Part shown: piece after piece, positions 1 to 9,417 of the stretch
Numbering within the stretch: position 1 is the stretch's first letter
Layout: each line of letters begins with the position of its first letter
NCBI RefSeq assembly: GCF_018982885.2
Contig: NZ_CP081849.1
Coordinates: 744,001-808,000 of the forward strand
DNA: 64,000 nucleotides
Source of the DNA: Polymorphobacter megasporae
GTDB lineage: Bacteria; Pseudomonadota; Alphaproteobacteria; Sphingomonadales; Sphingomonadaceae
Reading direction: 5' to 3'
Program-made: the position numbers and the translations under genes
The notes under the pieces: generated by a model
Told to the model about the DNA's origin: nothing
Database searches by the model: none
What the model saw: only the letters and a program-made list of their open reading frames with translations

Positions 1-2889
1 CTTAATGTGACCGTAGTTGACAGTCTGGCCTGCGCCATCGGTGCCGATGAAAGCCGCACCGCTGGCGATCACGTCGAGAGGCTCCTGGTTGAGCTTGTCG
101 ATATGGCGCCACAGCAACGACACATCGAACGAGTCGAAGCTCAGCGTCGACCGCTGGGTCCACTGGAACTTAGGCTGAGGCGAACCGGTGATGGTACCGC
201 CGTCAGCGCCGCAGTTGACGCTGTAGAATCCGACGCAATCGCGGTTAACCGAAGTTGGCGTCGCCTGGAAGCGATTGTTAAAGGTGTAGTTACCAGTGAA
301 CGACAGACCGAGCTTCGCAAAGCCAACGTCCTGGCTATAGTTAAAGCTCACATCCACGCCCTCGGTCGCGATACGTCCAAGGTTAGAAAGGCCCTGGAAG
401 ATACCCGCGGTCGTCGCCGGGTCACCATCAAGGCCGCCGGTGGCAGGACTACGCCGGATGATCGTGCAAGCCGGATCGGTCGCACTCGCTGCGGTCAAAT
501 TACCAAAGCAGGAATTGATAGCATCCGCGGGCGTCGGGTTCGAAACAGCGCGCTTCACCTTGATGTTGTAATAATCCGCAGTGACCGAGAAGTTACGAAG
601 GAACATTGGCGTGAAGACAATGCCACCGGTGTACGTATCCGCAACCTCGGGACGGAGGTTGACGTTACCACCGCTCGACGCATTGATCTGTCCGGCAGTA
701 CCATTCTGGATGGCACCGATCGAAGCTGCCGGCGCACCCTGCGCAAGGCAGACCGCGCGCAGGTTGGCGTTCGTCGTCGGCGCAAGCCCGGCGCAGGGAT
801 CAACGGCAAGGTTTGTCAGGCCTGTCGAAACCGGCGTGAACAGCTCTCCGATGTTAGGTGCGCGAACGGCGTGGGCGTAGTTTCCACGGACCTTGATGCC
901 GAACCCGGGCTCGTAGCTGCCGCCGCCCTTGTAGGTGGTGGTGTTATACGACGGGTTACCCGGAGCGTTGACCTTGTAGGATGAATAACGAATTCCGCCT
1001 TCGAACGTCAGGCTCTGGATGCCGGGCTTATCCTGGATCAGCGGAGCGACGAGTTCGCCGAAGCCTTCCTTGACGTTATAGCTGCCGGTGATGTCCGGCA
1101 GGCCGCCCCCGGTTCCACCAAGCTCGCCCGGCGTCTGGGAAAGCGTGTCAGAGCGACGAGTCGCCTTATAATCACGGTATTCGGCACCGACCGCAAAACT
1201 GATCGGGTCGGTCGCGGCGGGTGACGTGACGCCAAAGTCACCACTCAACTGGGCATGAACCTGACCGAGCTGGGTCTTGACACGCTCCGTGCTGGTTGCG
1301 TTCAGATAAGGAAGCTGAGTCCCGCTCAGACTGCCGATCGGTCCGAAAATGTTGATCGGTACGCAACCTGTTCCAGCGGTGATGTCCGCTCCGCCAGGCG
1401 CGCCCCCGAGGCAAGTTGCAGTATTGGTCGCATAAAGCGCCGAACGGACACGCGATGTCAGTACGTAGTTCTGAATCTGCTGGAGATTCTCGCTCTCACC
1501 ATAAGCACCACTGACATCCCAATCCAGATGGTCGCCGAACTTGCCGCGGGCGCCAACCTTATAGTCGAAAACGGTTGTAGTGAACTCGCTGATGCGCGGC
1601 CCGACTTCGGGCGTCCTGCGCTTGAGCACAGTCGTCGCGGCGCGGAAGTTGGGATCGTTCGGATTGGTCGCCGTCGATGCAGCCGCGCACTGCGCCGGCG
1701 TCAACGTCTGGATGCCATCAGTGTTCGGATCGAAGTCCTGGTTATTACAGAACTGATTACGCAGAGCTGCGGGCAGATACGGGTTGCTCAGCGGAATGAC
1801 GACAGACGAAGCGAAGACGCCCGACGGAGCGATGATCGTGTTGACGGTGTTCTTCGAGAAAAGGCCGCGAGTGTAGACCTGGAAGCTGTCCGACACGTCA
1901 TACTTCGCCTGCGCAAAGATGTTGAAGCGCTTGAATGGGGTCTGAAAAATATTGTATGGATTGAAGTTGAACGGCGCGTAGGTGGCCGGTCCAGTCGGTC
2001 GGACGCCGCCGGTAGCCGGATCGATCTGCCGGTTGCCGGTGAGCCGCAGAGGATCACCCGCCACGCGGTTGCCACCCTGGAAGGTAAATGAAGCGGGAAC
2101 CGCAGTGGATGACCCGCTCGCCCCGCCCGAAAACGAGTCGAGGTTCTGCACGGAGGCGGAACGATCGCCCTGATAGACCGGATCCGAATGCTGATAACCG
2201 ACGCTAAGTACGGCGTTGCCCTTATCGTCGGCAAAGTTGCCACCGATCGTCAGGTCCGTGCGGTAATAGTTGCCATCGCCCTTTTCGGTGATCTGGTTCG
2301 ATGCCGATAAATCAACGCCGGTGAAGTTCTGCTTGGTGATGAAGTTGACGACACCCGAAATTGCGTCGGCGCCATAGGTCGTGCTGGCTGCACCTGTTAG
2401 CGATTCGACGCGATCGACCAAGGCGAGCGGGATGTTGTTGAGATCAACCTCACCAGCAAGGTTGGCAGGCACGATACGATTTCCGTCCAATAGGACGAGG
2501 TTGCGGTTCGGCCCAATGCCGCGAAGATCAACAAGCGAGAAACCATTATTGCCATTGTTGACCGCCGAACCGATCGACGGAATGATCCCAGGAATTTCGC
2601 GCAAGACATCTTCGGCGACGTTCGACTGGCGAAGCTCAATCTCTTCCGACGTTGTCACGATGACAGGAGTCGAACGTACGAGATTCGGATTCTTGATCAG
2701 CGAGCCGGTCACCGTGATCTCGCGCTCTCCCTCGGGGTTCGGCGCAGCTTCGGCGGGCGCACCGACGGTGGCGTTGCCGGCGGCGGGGGTGCCGGGGGTA
2801 ACCTGGGCGAACGCCGGGAGGGCGAACGCGGTGACGCCGACGAGCATCGTCGAGCGCAGAAGAACTGTCTTGAGCGAAAGGTTTACCAT
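1..2889 (-). CDS. TonB-dependent receptor, 3' end beyond the window
   Basis: Outer-membrane receptor that takes up a siderophore, sugar or other ligand using TonB energy. The minus-strand frame opens at the ATG at 2889, preceded by an AAGGGGA ribosome site, and stays open to position 1 (963 codons), so the C-terminus is missing. A signal peptide ends near residue 29 (AFAQ). The plug domain follows, with EREITVTGSLIK near residue 55 and TYGADAISGVVNF near residue 170, a typical plug sequence. The rest is Asn/Gly/aromatic-rich beta-barrel sequence. The long sphingomonad-type barrel suggests an oligosaccharide or peptide transporter rather than a short siderophore receptor, but the ligand cannot be read from sequence. 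No regulator lies next to it inside the window. Confidence 0.93.
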   Translation of the reverse strand, partial: MVNLSLKTVLLRSTMLVGVTAFALPAFAQVTPGTPAAGNATVGAPAEAAPNPEGEREITVTGSLIKNPNLVRSTPVIVTTSEEIELRQSNVAEDVLREIPGIIPSIGSAVNNGNNGFSLVDLRGIGPNRNLVLLDGNRIVPANLAGEVDLNNIPLALVDRVESLTGAASTTYGADAISGVVNFITKQNFTGVDLSASNQITEKGDGNYYRTDLTIGGNFADDKGNAVLSVGYQHSDPVYQGDRSASVQNLDSFSGGASGSSTAVPASFTFQGGNRVAGDPLRLTGNRQIDPATGGVRPTGPATYAPFNFNPYNIFQTPFKRFNIFAQAKYDVSDSFQVYTRGLFSKNTVNTIIAPSGVFASSVVIPLSNPYLPAALRNQFCNNQDFDPNTDGIQTLTPAQCAAASTATNPNDPNFRAATTVLKRRTPEVGPRISEFTTTVFDYKVGARGKFGDHLDWDVSGAYGESENLQQIQNYVLTSRVRSALYATNTATCLGGAPGGADITAGTGCVPINIFGPIGSLSGTQLPYLNATSTERVKTQLGQVHAQLSGDFGVTSPAATDPISFAVGAEYRDYKATRRSDTLSQTPGELGGTGGGLPDITGSYNVKEGFGELVAPLIQDKPGIQSLTFEGGIRYSSYKVNAPGNPSYNTTTYKGGGSYEPGFGIKVRGNYAHAVRAPNIGELFTPVSTGLTNLAVDPCAGLAPTTNANLRAVCLAQGAPAASIGAIQNGTAGQINASSGGNVNLRPEVADTYTGGIVFTPMFLRNFSVTADYYNIKVKRAVSNPTPADAINSCFGNLTAASATDPACTIIRRSPATGGLDGDPATTAGIFQGLSNLGRIATEGVDVSFNYSQDVGFAKLGLSFTGNYTFNNRFQATPTSVNRDCVGFYSVNCGADGGTITGSPQPKFQWTQRSTLSFDSFDVSLLWRHIDKLNQEPLDVIASGAAFIGTDGAGQTVNYGHIK

Positions 2890-3100
2890 TAGAGTCCCCT
2901 TGATGTGCCGCGCTGGCCCGCTCGGCCCTGTTCAGGATCGATGTCGAGCTGCATGGATGTTGTATGAAGAGTCGTTCACGGTATCGCAACGTAATCGCAA
3001 TCGGCTAGTCACACTTAGGCGAAGCTATGTTGCAAATCCGACACATGCCCGATACGCCGAAAACATCGTACCGGCCCATTCCCGCCGGTTGGGGAGGTCT

Positions 3101-3637
3101 ATGCGCAATATTTCATTCGCTGCCGCTATGCTTTTCGCCGCCGCGGCATCGGCCGCCACATCCGCAACGACAAAGCCCGCGAAGACATCGGCAGAGACGA
3201 CCGGCGTCATCGCTGAACTGACCGGCTGCAAGGCGCTGACCGACAATGCGGCACGGCTGGCGTGTTACGATCAGGCGGCGGCGAAACTTGAAGCGGCGAC
3301 GGCGAGCGGTGAGGTCAAGGTGCTCGACCGCGAGGATATCCGCGCGACGCGACGGTCGCTGTTCGGCTTCGACCTGCCGAAGCTGCCGTTCTTCAAGGGC
3401 GACGACAGCGCGAAGGACACACCCGAGGAACTCGATGCGGTGATCCGCAGCGTCCAGGCGGCACCATACGGCAAGTTCAACCTGACGATGGAAGACGGCG
3501 CGGTCTGGGCATCGGCCGAGCCGCTGCCGCGCGACCCGAAGGTGGGCGCCAAGGTGCATCTGAAGAAGGGTGCGATCGGCAACTACTTCATGACGGTCGG
3601 CTCGATGCGTTCGGTCAGGGCGACGCGCGTTCGATGA
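3101..3637 (+). CDS. Small exported protein of unknown function
   Basis: A 178-residue protein with a clear Sec signal peptide (Ala-rich, residues 1-20, cleavage near ASA). The start is the ATG at 3101, with GGAGG five bases upstream. The frame is open much further upstream, but that part is antisense to the TonB receptor. The mature part has the pattern GC(x)4DNAARLACYD near residues 47-62, a Cys-centred motif seen in several small periplasmic proteobacterial proteins. Its stop overlaps the ATG of the next gene (ATGA), so the two are probably translated together. Function is unknown. The motif occurs in some type VI secretion accessory proteins, but nothing around it supports that role. Confidence 0.8.
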   Translation: MRNISFAAAMLFAAAASAATSATTKPAKTSAETTGVIAELTGCKALTDNAARLACYDQAAAKLEAATASGEVKVLDREDIRATRRSLFGFDLPKLPFFKGDDSAKDTPEELDAVIRSVQAAPYGKFNLTMEDGAVWASAEPLPRDPKVGAKVHLKKGAIGNYFMTVGSMRSVRATRVR

Positions 3638-4812
3638 GCGAGTCGCCGCAGACACTCAACGCGGCGGGGATGCAGCGACTCGGAGCCGGTGACGCGGCGG
3701 CGGCGGTGGCACTGTTCGCACGTGCTGCCGCACTGGATCCGGCCGCGGCGGTGTTGTGGCTCAACCTCGCCAATGCACAGCGCCAGTGCGGCGACGAGCC
3801 GGGCGAGGCGGACAGCCTCGCGCGCGTGCTGGCGATCGACGCGCGCGATCTGACTGGCTTGATCCGCTTCGCCGAACTCAACGAGCGGCGCGGCGATCTG
3901 GCGAAGGCGATGGTGGCATGGTCGGGCGTGCTCGCGGTCGCGCCGCCAGTTGCCGAAACTGCGCCGCCGCTGAGCGATCTCCTAAGGCATGCCAGCGCGT
4001 TCGTGACGGCGCGAAGCGCAGACTTCGCCGCGACGATCGATGCGGCGCTCGCCCCGGCGGTCGCAGCGGTCGCGCCGGCGGCGCGGCGGCGATTCGACGA
4101 GGCGGTCGCTGTCGCGACCGGCCGGCGGCGGATCTATCTCAACGACTGCGCCGGGCTGCACTTCCCGTTTCTTCCCGCCGACGGGTATTTCGCGCGAGAG
4201 CATTTCCCGTGGCTGGCGGCGTTCGAAGCCCAGACCCCGGCAATTCGCGCAGAGGTCGAAGCGCTGCTCGGGACTGGCGGCGGAGACGGCATCGAGCCGT
4301 ACGTCGTGATGGACGCAGGCGCTCCGCCGAACAAATGGACTCCGCTCGACAAGTCGTTCGACTGGAGCTGCTATTATCTGTGGCAATACGGCAAGCCGAT
4401 CGATGCGGCGCTGGCGAAGTGCCCCGCAACCGCCGCCGCCATTGCCGCGGTCCCGCGCGTCGAACTTCCTTCGCGCGCGCCGACCGCATTCTTTTCGATC
4501 CTCAAGCCGCATACGCGAATCCCTGCGCACACCGGCGTCAGCAATACGCGGACAACGGTCCATCTGCCGCTGATCGTGCCGCCGGGGTGCGGCTTCCGCG
4601 TCGGCAACGAGACGCGGCCGTGGGTCGTGGGACAGGCGTTCGCCTTCGACGACACGATCGAGCACGAAGCGTGGAACGACAGCGACGAGGTCCGGGTCAT
4701 CCTGATCATCGACGTCTGGAACCCGTACCTCACCGCCGAGGAGAAGGGATTGCTTCAGGAATTCTATCGCGCGGCCGACGCGAGCGGGCATAATCCAGAG
4801 CCGCGAGATTAA
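3634..4812 (+). CDS. TPR protein with aspartyl/asparaginyl beta-hydroxylase domain
   Basis: A 392-residue protein. Residues 1-95 are Ala-rich TPR-like helices (AALDPAAAVLWLNLANAQRQ). The C-terminal half is an AspH-type Fe(II)/2-oxoglutarate oxygenase domain (Asp_Arg_Hydrox family). The iron and cosubstrate signature is visible: HTGVSNTRTTVHLPLI, then W(x)2GQAFAFDDTIEHEAWN and VRVILIIDVWNP near the end. These give the two metal histidines and the Arg expected to hold 2-oxoglutarate. Bacterial relatives are thought to hydroxylate protein side chains or lipid A; the substrate here is unknown. It overlaps the preceding exported-protein gene by four bases, so the pair forms a two-gene operon. Confidence 0.88.
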   Translation: MSESPQTLNAAGMQRLGAGDAAAAVALFARAAALDPAAAVLWLNLANAQRQCGDEPGEADSLARVLAIDARDLTGLIRFAELNERRGDLAKAMVAWSGVLAVAPPVAETAPPLSDLLRHASAFVTARSADFAATIDAALAPAVAAVAPAARRRFDEAVAVATGRRRIYLNDCAGLHFPFLPADGYFAREHFPWLAAFEAQTPAIRAEVEALLGTGGGDGIEPYVVMDAGAPPNKWTPLDKSFDWSCYYLWQYGKPIDAALAKCPATAAAIAAVPRVELPSRAPTAFFSILKPHTRIPAHTGVSNTRTTVHLPLIVPPGCGFRVGNETRPWVVGQAFAFDDTIEHEAWNDSDEVRVILIIDVWNPYLTAEEKGLLQEFYRAADASGHNPEPRD

Positions 4813-5748
4813 CGCTTTTGCCATCGTGACACGTGATTGGTTAAATAGACCATTCATTTCACGCGTACTGAGACTTGGCATTCATCTCATCCGACGCCGC
4901 GTTAGCGTCAATATAGCCTTCAGTTGGTGATCGCAGCGATCCGGCTTTAGAGCCTCTACCTTTTTCAGTGCGGGCTGCTCGGCAGCCGTCGCCATTCCTC
5001 CATCGAATGAGCGGGCAGAATCGACGCCGGCGCAGCGGTGCTAATACTTCTGTGGAACTGTATCATATAGCGCTTTTTATCCGACGATAAGAGCGATAAC
5101 TAGCCTTGGTTGACCGAATAGTCGACAGTCAGCTCGCGGTGATCGAAGCGTGGCTTGCGGGCTGTAATGCGCGCACTGCAGGCTGACGCTCTCGTCGTAA
5201 CCGCAATGGGGCCGATCTTTGCCTGTCCGCTTGCCGGCATCAAACGCGGCATAGCTGCCGTTTGACAAGTCGCGGATCGAGAGCGGCTTCCGCCCCCACA
5301 TCCCGACGCTCAGGTGGGCGAATGAGGAACCCGGAAGCAGCCATTCGTTGAGCGCGATCATTCCCGTTTCTCCATCTCCGAGCGACAATTTCGGGAAAGA
5401 TCAATTGGGAACAGATTTCGGGAAAGTGGATGCCTTCGACGGCTGTCAGCGCGACCGACGAGGCGATGGCCCTCGCTACGGGTTCCTTTGCGGGAAGGCA
5501 TGGCGGGCACCCATGGTATCCGCTGATATCTGTTGGATGAAGGGTCGTGATGTGCGGACACCGACGCAAAGGCGGGCCCGCGATGCTCCTGGACGCACCG
5601 GGGGGCCTTTTCGCAAATGCCAGATTACGTCAATCGCCCGCCTCTTTGCGTACTGTCTTATGCGCAAAATACGGCAGCTCGACAGGCGTTCAGTTTGGCT
5701 TTTGTTACTTAACCCACCCTACGCGGTAATAGGCATTGTTTTCTGGCC
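4813..5748. other. Intergenic region, about 0.94 kb, no convincing gene
   Basis: Both strands have open frames here, but none has a plausible start with a ribosome site or recognisable protein sequence. The stretch is less GC-rich than its neighbours in places (4840-5100). It contains one diverged copy of the dispersed repeat annotated at 5218-5263. I see no RNA gene or clear terminator. Confidence 0.5.
5218..5263 (+). repeat. Dispersed intergenic repeat, copy 1 (diverged)
   Basis: Shares the ordered blocks CTGTCCGCTT and GGCATAGCTGCCGTTT with the better-conserved copies near 10.6 kb and 24.1 kb. Spacing between the blocks is conserved. All copies lie between genes. Confidence 0.5.
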
Positions 5749-6684
5749 TCACCTTCCAGGGATGACGAGCAATTTTCCCTTAGGCGAGCCTGTCTTCTCG
5801 AGCGCGATGATCGCCGGAACTGCCTCGGTCAGAGGAACAGTTCGACCGATCTTGGCCGTGAGCCTACCTCGCAGGGCGGCATCGACAAGGCCAGCCATAC
5901 CCTCCGGCGTTGCTGTTCCAAACACCGTCTGATGGCGTGAGGATATGAGGCTTCTGATAATCTTGGCGGGCGTGGCGACGATGTGCAAGGCGACGCCGCC
6001 GCGCTTCAACATCGTATCGCATTCCCGCATCTTCAGGGTGCCCGCCGTGTCTAAAACAACATCGAATTGATGACACAGAGAGCGGACGTCGAGGGCGCGG
6101 TAGTCGAACACCTCGCCCACCCCCAAGGCTAAAGCCTCCTCCCGTCCGGAGGCGCTACAACTGCCCGCAACCTTCGCGCCATGCGCAAGAGCCAACTGTA
6201 CGGCCGCTCTGCCCACCCCGCCGAGGCAACCTGTTATGAACACTGACTGCCCCGCTTTCAGCTTGGCCTTGTCGAACAGCGCAGTCCAAGCGGTAATGCC
6301 AACGATCGGCAATGCGGCGGCGACTTCAAACGGGAGGGCCGCTGGCTTGATGAAGGCGTTCTTGGCGTCCGTGACGACAGCTTCCGCGAACGTGCCTGCC
6401 TCTTTCAGCGTCGTGAAGCCGAACACCTCATCTCCAATTTTAAGCCCCGTCACCCCGGGTCCAACCGCTTCGACCAACCCCGCAAAGTCGTGCCCTAATC
6501 CCCGAGGGAATTTGGAGCCTGTCATCATCTTCACTTTGCCCTGCCTTATCACCCAATCCATCGGGTTAGCCGAGGCCGCCATCACCCGCACACGAACCTG
6601 ACCCTGGTCTGGTTTTGGGGTGTCGATATCGACTAGGCGCAGCTCCTCGGGTCCGCCGTATCGATTATATTGAATGCGCTTCAT
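5749..6684 (-). CDS. NADP-dependent zinc-less alcohol dehydrogenase / quinone oxidoreductase
   Basis: Medium-chain dehydrogenase/reductase of 311 residues. I chose the ATG at 6684 because GGAG lies seven bases upstream; a GTG at 6696 would add four residues. Residues 1-120 form the GroES-like domain (GLGHDFAGLVEAVGPGV, IGDEVFGF). The Rossmann domain follows, with the nucleotide loop GCLGGVGRAAVQLA near residue 145. No catalytic-zinc cysteine cluster is visible, which fits the quinone-oxidoreductase branch. These enzymes reduce quinones or enones with NADPH. It is the last gene of a three-gene minus-strand group with 6737-7381 and 7385-8203, divergent from an AraC regulator that probably controls it. 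Confidence 0.9.
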   Translation of the reverse strand: MKRIQYNRYGGPEELRLVDIDTPKPDQGQVRVRVMAASANPMDWVIRQGKVKMMTGSKFPRGLGHDFAGLVEAVGPGVTGLKIGDEVFGFTTLKEAGTFAEAVVTDAKNAFIKPAALPFEVAAALPIVGITAWTALFDKAKLKAGQSVFITGCLGGVGRAAVQLALAHGAKVAGSCSASGREEALALGVGEVFDYRALDVRSLCHQFDVVLDTAGTLKMRECDTMLKRGGVALHIVATPAKIIRSLISSRHQTVFGTATPEGMAGLVDAALRGRLTAKIGRTVPLTEAVPAIIALEKTGSPKGKLLVIPGR

Positions 6685-6736
6685 CACAAACTCCACAGGT
6701 AGACATCGACGGCCAGACGATCCGTCGTAATTGCGC

Positions 6737-7381
6737 TTACTCGTAATGACTCAGGTCAGCCGTATGCACCGCTGTACTGTCGGTGACCGTCCGATAATTG
6801 TAGTCCGAGCAGTCGCGAAAAGTCGCCACGCTGAACTTACGCTTGGAACGCTGGAGACTGCCTTTGGACGGACCGTCTGAATAGATGCCAGCGCGGTGTA
6901 CGATCCATTCCAGATCGTTGGCCTCCGTTGCCAAAAAAGCCATGACCGCCTCATTATCAAGGTGCTGCCCGATGAACGATCGGGCAATCGTATTGCGGAT
7001 GAGCCAAAGGGAGGGCGAGAGATGGCCGCCATAAGGCCGGCTCAAACCGCCAGCTTGGTACAGGATGCGCCTGACGCCCTGCCGACGCATCGCGGGTATC
7101 AGGCGCCGCATGAAGGCGGTGTTGATCTTGGCGTGTCGCTGTACGGCTTTGTCACCCAGCATCACGACGACGTACTCCACGCCTGCGACCAGCGCATCGG
7201 TATCGATCGGGTCGGTGATCGAGCCGTGCACGACCTCGAGTCTTTCGCTGTTCGATGCGAGCTTGGCCGGTGTGCGAACCAGCGCGCGCACTCGGTGCCC
7301 GTCCGCCAAGGCTTGGGCCGTGAAATGCTTGCCTGTGGCCCCAGTCGCTCCGAGCACAAGAAAGGTGGATGGCTGAACCAT
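6737..7381 (-). CDS. NAD(P)-binding (NmrA/SDR-like) protein
   Basis: A 214-residue Rossmann protein of the NAD(P)H-binding atypical SDR group (PF13460 type). The dinucleotide loop GATGATGKHF is at residues 11-20, and RALVRTPAKL after the second strand is typical of NADP-preferring members. GVRRILYQAGGLSR and LEWIVHRAGIYSDGP follow the family pattern. Relatives reduce flavins or biliverdin, or act as redox sensors; the substrate is unknown. It begins three bases after the stop of the membrane-protein gene, so both lie in one operon. Confidence 0.88.
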   Translation of the reverse strand: MVQPSTFLVLGATGATGKHFTAQALADGHRVRALVRTPAKLASNSERLEVVHGSITDPIDTDALVAGVEYVVVMLGDKAVQRHAKINTAFMRRLIPAMRRQGVRRILYQAGGLSRPYGGHLSPSLWLIRNTIARSFIGQHLDNEAVMAFLATEANDLEWIVHRAGIYSDGPSKGSLQRSKRKFSVATFRDCSDYNYRTVTDSTAVHTADLSHYE

Positions 7382-7384
7382 GAT

Positions 7385-8203
7385 CTAGCTCCGGTCGGTT
7401 GCAGGGGCGGCACCGATGGCCAGCCACGCCTCGGGAAATGTAGGACGGAAAAGCAGGGTTAACGTGATGACCGAATAGCCGATCGTACCAGCCACCAGCA
7501 GCAGCGCGGCCGCTTGGCCCCCTACTCGCAAAGCCAGGAAGGCGATCAGCGGCATTGCCTGCATCGCGTGTATACCGCAGAAATGGGCCAGGCGCAGGCG
7601 AAGGCCTGTCCGGCGTCGCTCGTCCCGCGTTATCCTCGCTCCACTAGAACCGACCGTTGCCGTGCCAAGCCGTGCCATGCTCGATCCGGTCAGCGCCCCG
7701 AAGACAAAGGTCAGCACCAGCCCAGCGACAATTGCTGCCGCCATCAAGGGCGCAGTGTCCGCGCGTGGCCGTGCCGTGATTTCCCACGCCAGCGGCAGCA
7801 GCATGCCGACGAACAGGATCGCCAACACCCCCATCAATGTCGAAATGGCCATGTCGAGCGGTGTCGCGCGGTTGAAGTGGGAGCGGCGCCCGCGCGCCGC
7901 CTGACCAACGATGCACAGAAACTCGACCGTCGCTCCGATCAACAGCCCCCAGGTGGCGAGCTGGACCAAGCCTGACTCAAGTCGTGCGGGGCGGACATAG
8001 TGCAGCATCCAGGCGACGGTCAGCAGGTAAACCGCGATCGAGAGCGCGAACTTGGTCGGCTTGATCGCCACCCGTTCATGGCCGACGCGGCGCGTGTCGA
8101 GCAGCGCCCAGAGCACGCCCAACGGAACAAGCGCCAGCATCCCGAGGCCGATCGTCGTTACCGCGTATACCGGATTGAGCAGCAGAAAATCATTATGCGC
8201 CAT
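7385..8203 (-). CDS. Multi-pass membrane protein, function unknown
   Basis: A 272-residue integral membrane protein with about seven hydrophobic helices (for example residues 12-32, 50-66, 80-100, 122-142, 155-175 and 215-255). The loop near residues 185-205 is rich in Arg (RITRDERRRTGLRLR) and probably cytoplasmic. I do not recognise a characterised family. It is the first gene of the operon that continues into the NAD(P)-binding and quinone-oxidoreductase genes, and its start faces the AraC regulator across 94 bases, where the shared promoters must lie. Confidence 0.72.
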   Translation of the reverse strand: MAHNDFLLLNPVYAVTTIGLGMLALVPLGVLWALLDTRRVGHERVAIKPTKFALSIAVYLLTVAWMLHYVRPARLESGLVQLATWGLLIGATVEFLCIVGQAARGRRSHFNRATPLDMAISTLMGVLAILFVGMLLPLAWEITARPRADTAPLMAAAIVAGLVLTFVFGALTGSSMARLGTATVGSSGARITRDERRRTGLRLRLAHFCGIHAMQAMPLIAFLALRVGGQAAALLLVAGTIGYSVITLTLLFRPTFPEAWLAIGAAPATDRS

Positions 8204-8297
8204 TATGGGTGCCCGTGATGATACGTCGCTTGAGGTAGAGCGAGAGCACTGGACGGGGTATCCTTGAACGTCCGCAATGTTGTAGCGATCGTCCAGA

Positions 8298-9197
8298 ATG
8301 ACAGCCGACCCGCTTTCCGACGTCCTTCAACTGCTGAGACCGCGAGCCTATGGCTTTCGCGGCCTAGATATCGGCGGCGACTGGTCTCTTTGGTTGCCAC
8401 CCCAACCTGTCGTTCGCTGCTATGCTTTGCGAACGGGCGCATGCGGGCTTTGGCTGGACGGCGTTGCGCCGGTCCAGCTCGCGGCGGGCGACTTCGTTCT
8501 ATTGCCGCAGGGTCAAGGTCTGGTCATGGGAAGCAGGCCCGACGCCCCAAAAATAGACCTCGAACGCTTTTTTACGACGGCATCGGGAGATACGGCTATT
8601 TTCGAAGAAGGCGGCGATTGCCGCGGTCTCGGCGGCTACTTCGAAATGGCGGGTGTGGCGGCCGACCAGTTGTTGCGAGCGCTTCCGCCTGTGGTGCGGC
8701 TGGGAGCAGGCGCGGACGCGTCGGGGCTTCTGTGGCTGGTAGACCGCCTGATGGCCGAGCTGCGTACGCCTCGCCCAGGCGGACGCCTCATTGCCGAGCA
8801 TCTTTCGCAGACGCTGCTCGTCGAGGCACTTCGGCTGCATCTGGCGACCGCGGCCCAGCGGACCGGGACTTGGCTCGCAGCGCTCGCAGACCCGCAGCTC
8901 GCGCGGGCGATCGAAGCCATGCACGCCGACCCGGGCGGGCGCTGGACGTTGGATGCGCTGGCCAAAATTTCCGGTCTGTCTCGGTCTGGCTTCGCCCAGC
9001 GCTTCTCCGATGCTTGTGGAGAGCCGGCGATCACCTACCTTGCCCGTTGGCGGATGATGCTCGCCAGTGACCGACTAGCGCAAGGCGTGCCGACTGCGAT
9101 CGTCGCACGTGAGCTTGGTTATGGCTCGGAAAGCGCGTTCGGGGCGGCATTCCGCCGTATCACAGGAATGTCGCCGGGTCGGCTCCGCAGCGCCTGA
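8298..9197 (+). CDS. AraC-family transcriptional regulator
   Basis: A 299-residue regulator. Residues 1-180 form a cupin-like effector-binding domain of the AraC_binding_2/cupin_6 type (LSDVLQLLRPRAYGF at the N-terminus; GLWLDGVAPVQLAAGDFVLL). Residues 195-299 hold the double helix-turn-helix DNA-binding domain (LDALAKISGLSRSGFAQRF, ARELGYGSESAFGAAFRRI, GMSPGRLR at the end). Proteins of this type usually sense a small organic or electrophilic compound and activate a neighbouring oxidoreductase operon. The divergent genes at 5.7-8.2 kb are the obvious target. Confidence 0.92.
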   Translation: MTADPLSDVLQLLRPRAYGFRGLDIGGDWSLWLPPQPVVRCYALRTGACGLWLDGVAPVQLAAGDFVLLPQGQGLVMGSRPDAPKIDLERFFTTASGDTAIFEEGGDCRGLGGYFEMAGVAADQLLRALPPVVRLGAGADASGLLWLVDRLMAELRTPRPGGRLIAEHLSQTLLVEALRLHLATAAQRTGTWLAALADPQLARAIEAMHADPGGRWTLDALAKISGLSRSGFAQRFSDACGEPAITYLARWRMMLASDRLAQGVPTAIVARELGYGSESAFGAAFRRITGMSPGRLRSA

Positions 9198-9417
9198 GCA
9201 CTTTCCCCAGCCATTCCCAAAACTCGATCCTTTTTGGAAAGACAGCTGTCGCCTCCGACCTCCTGAAAGCTGCCTGTCCGTTCACCACCTGACTGCCGTC
9301 AAACGCGCGCTCGATCGTTGTCATCCGCCAGTCGCTACCGGCTCACAGTTCAGCAACGATCGTTTGCTCGCAATCCTGGGGAAGCCCATGCATGCCTTGA
9401 GGGGAGCCCGACAGAAG

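Noticed and set aside
7-984. Long plus-strand frame over the first kilobase
   Set aside because: It is antisense to the TonB receptor barrel, has Arg-rich, low-complexity translation and no ribosome site.
3101-3637. Type VI secretion accessory protein
   Set aside because: Only the short Cys motif agrees; no T6SS gene lies in the window.
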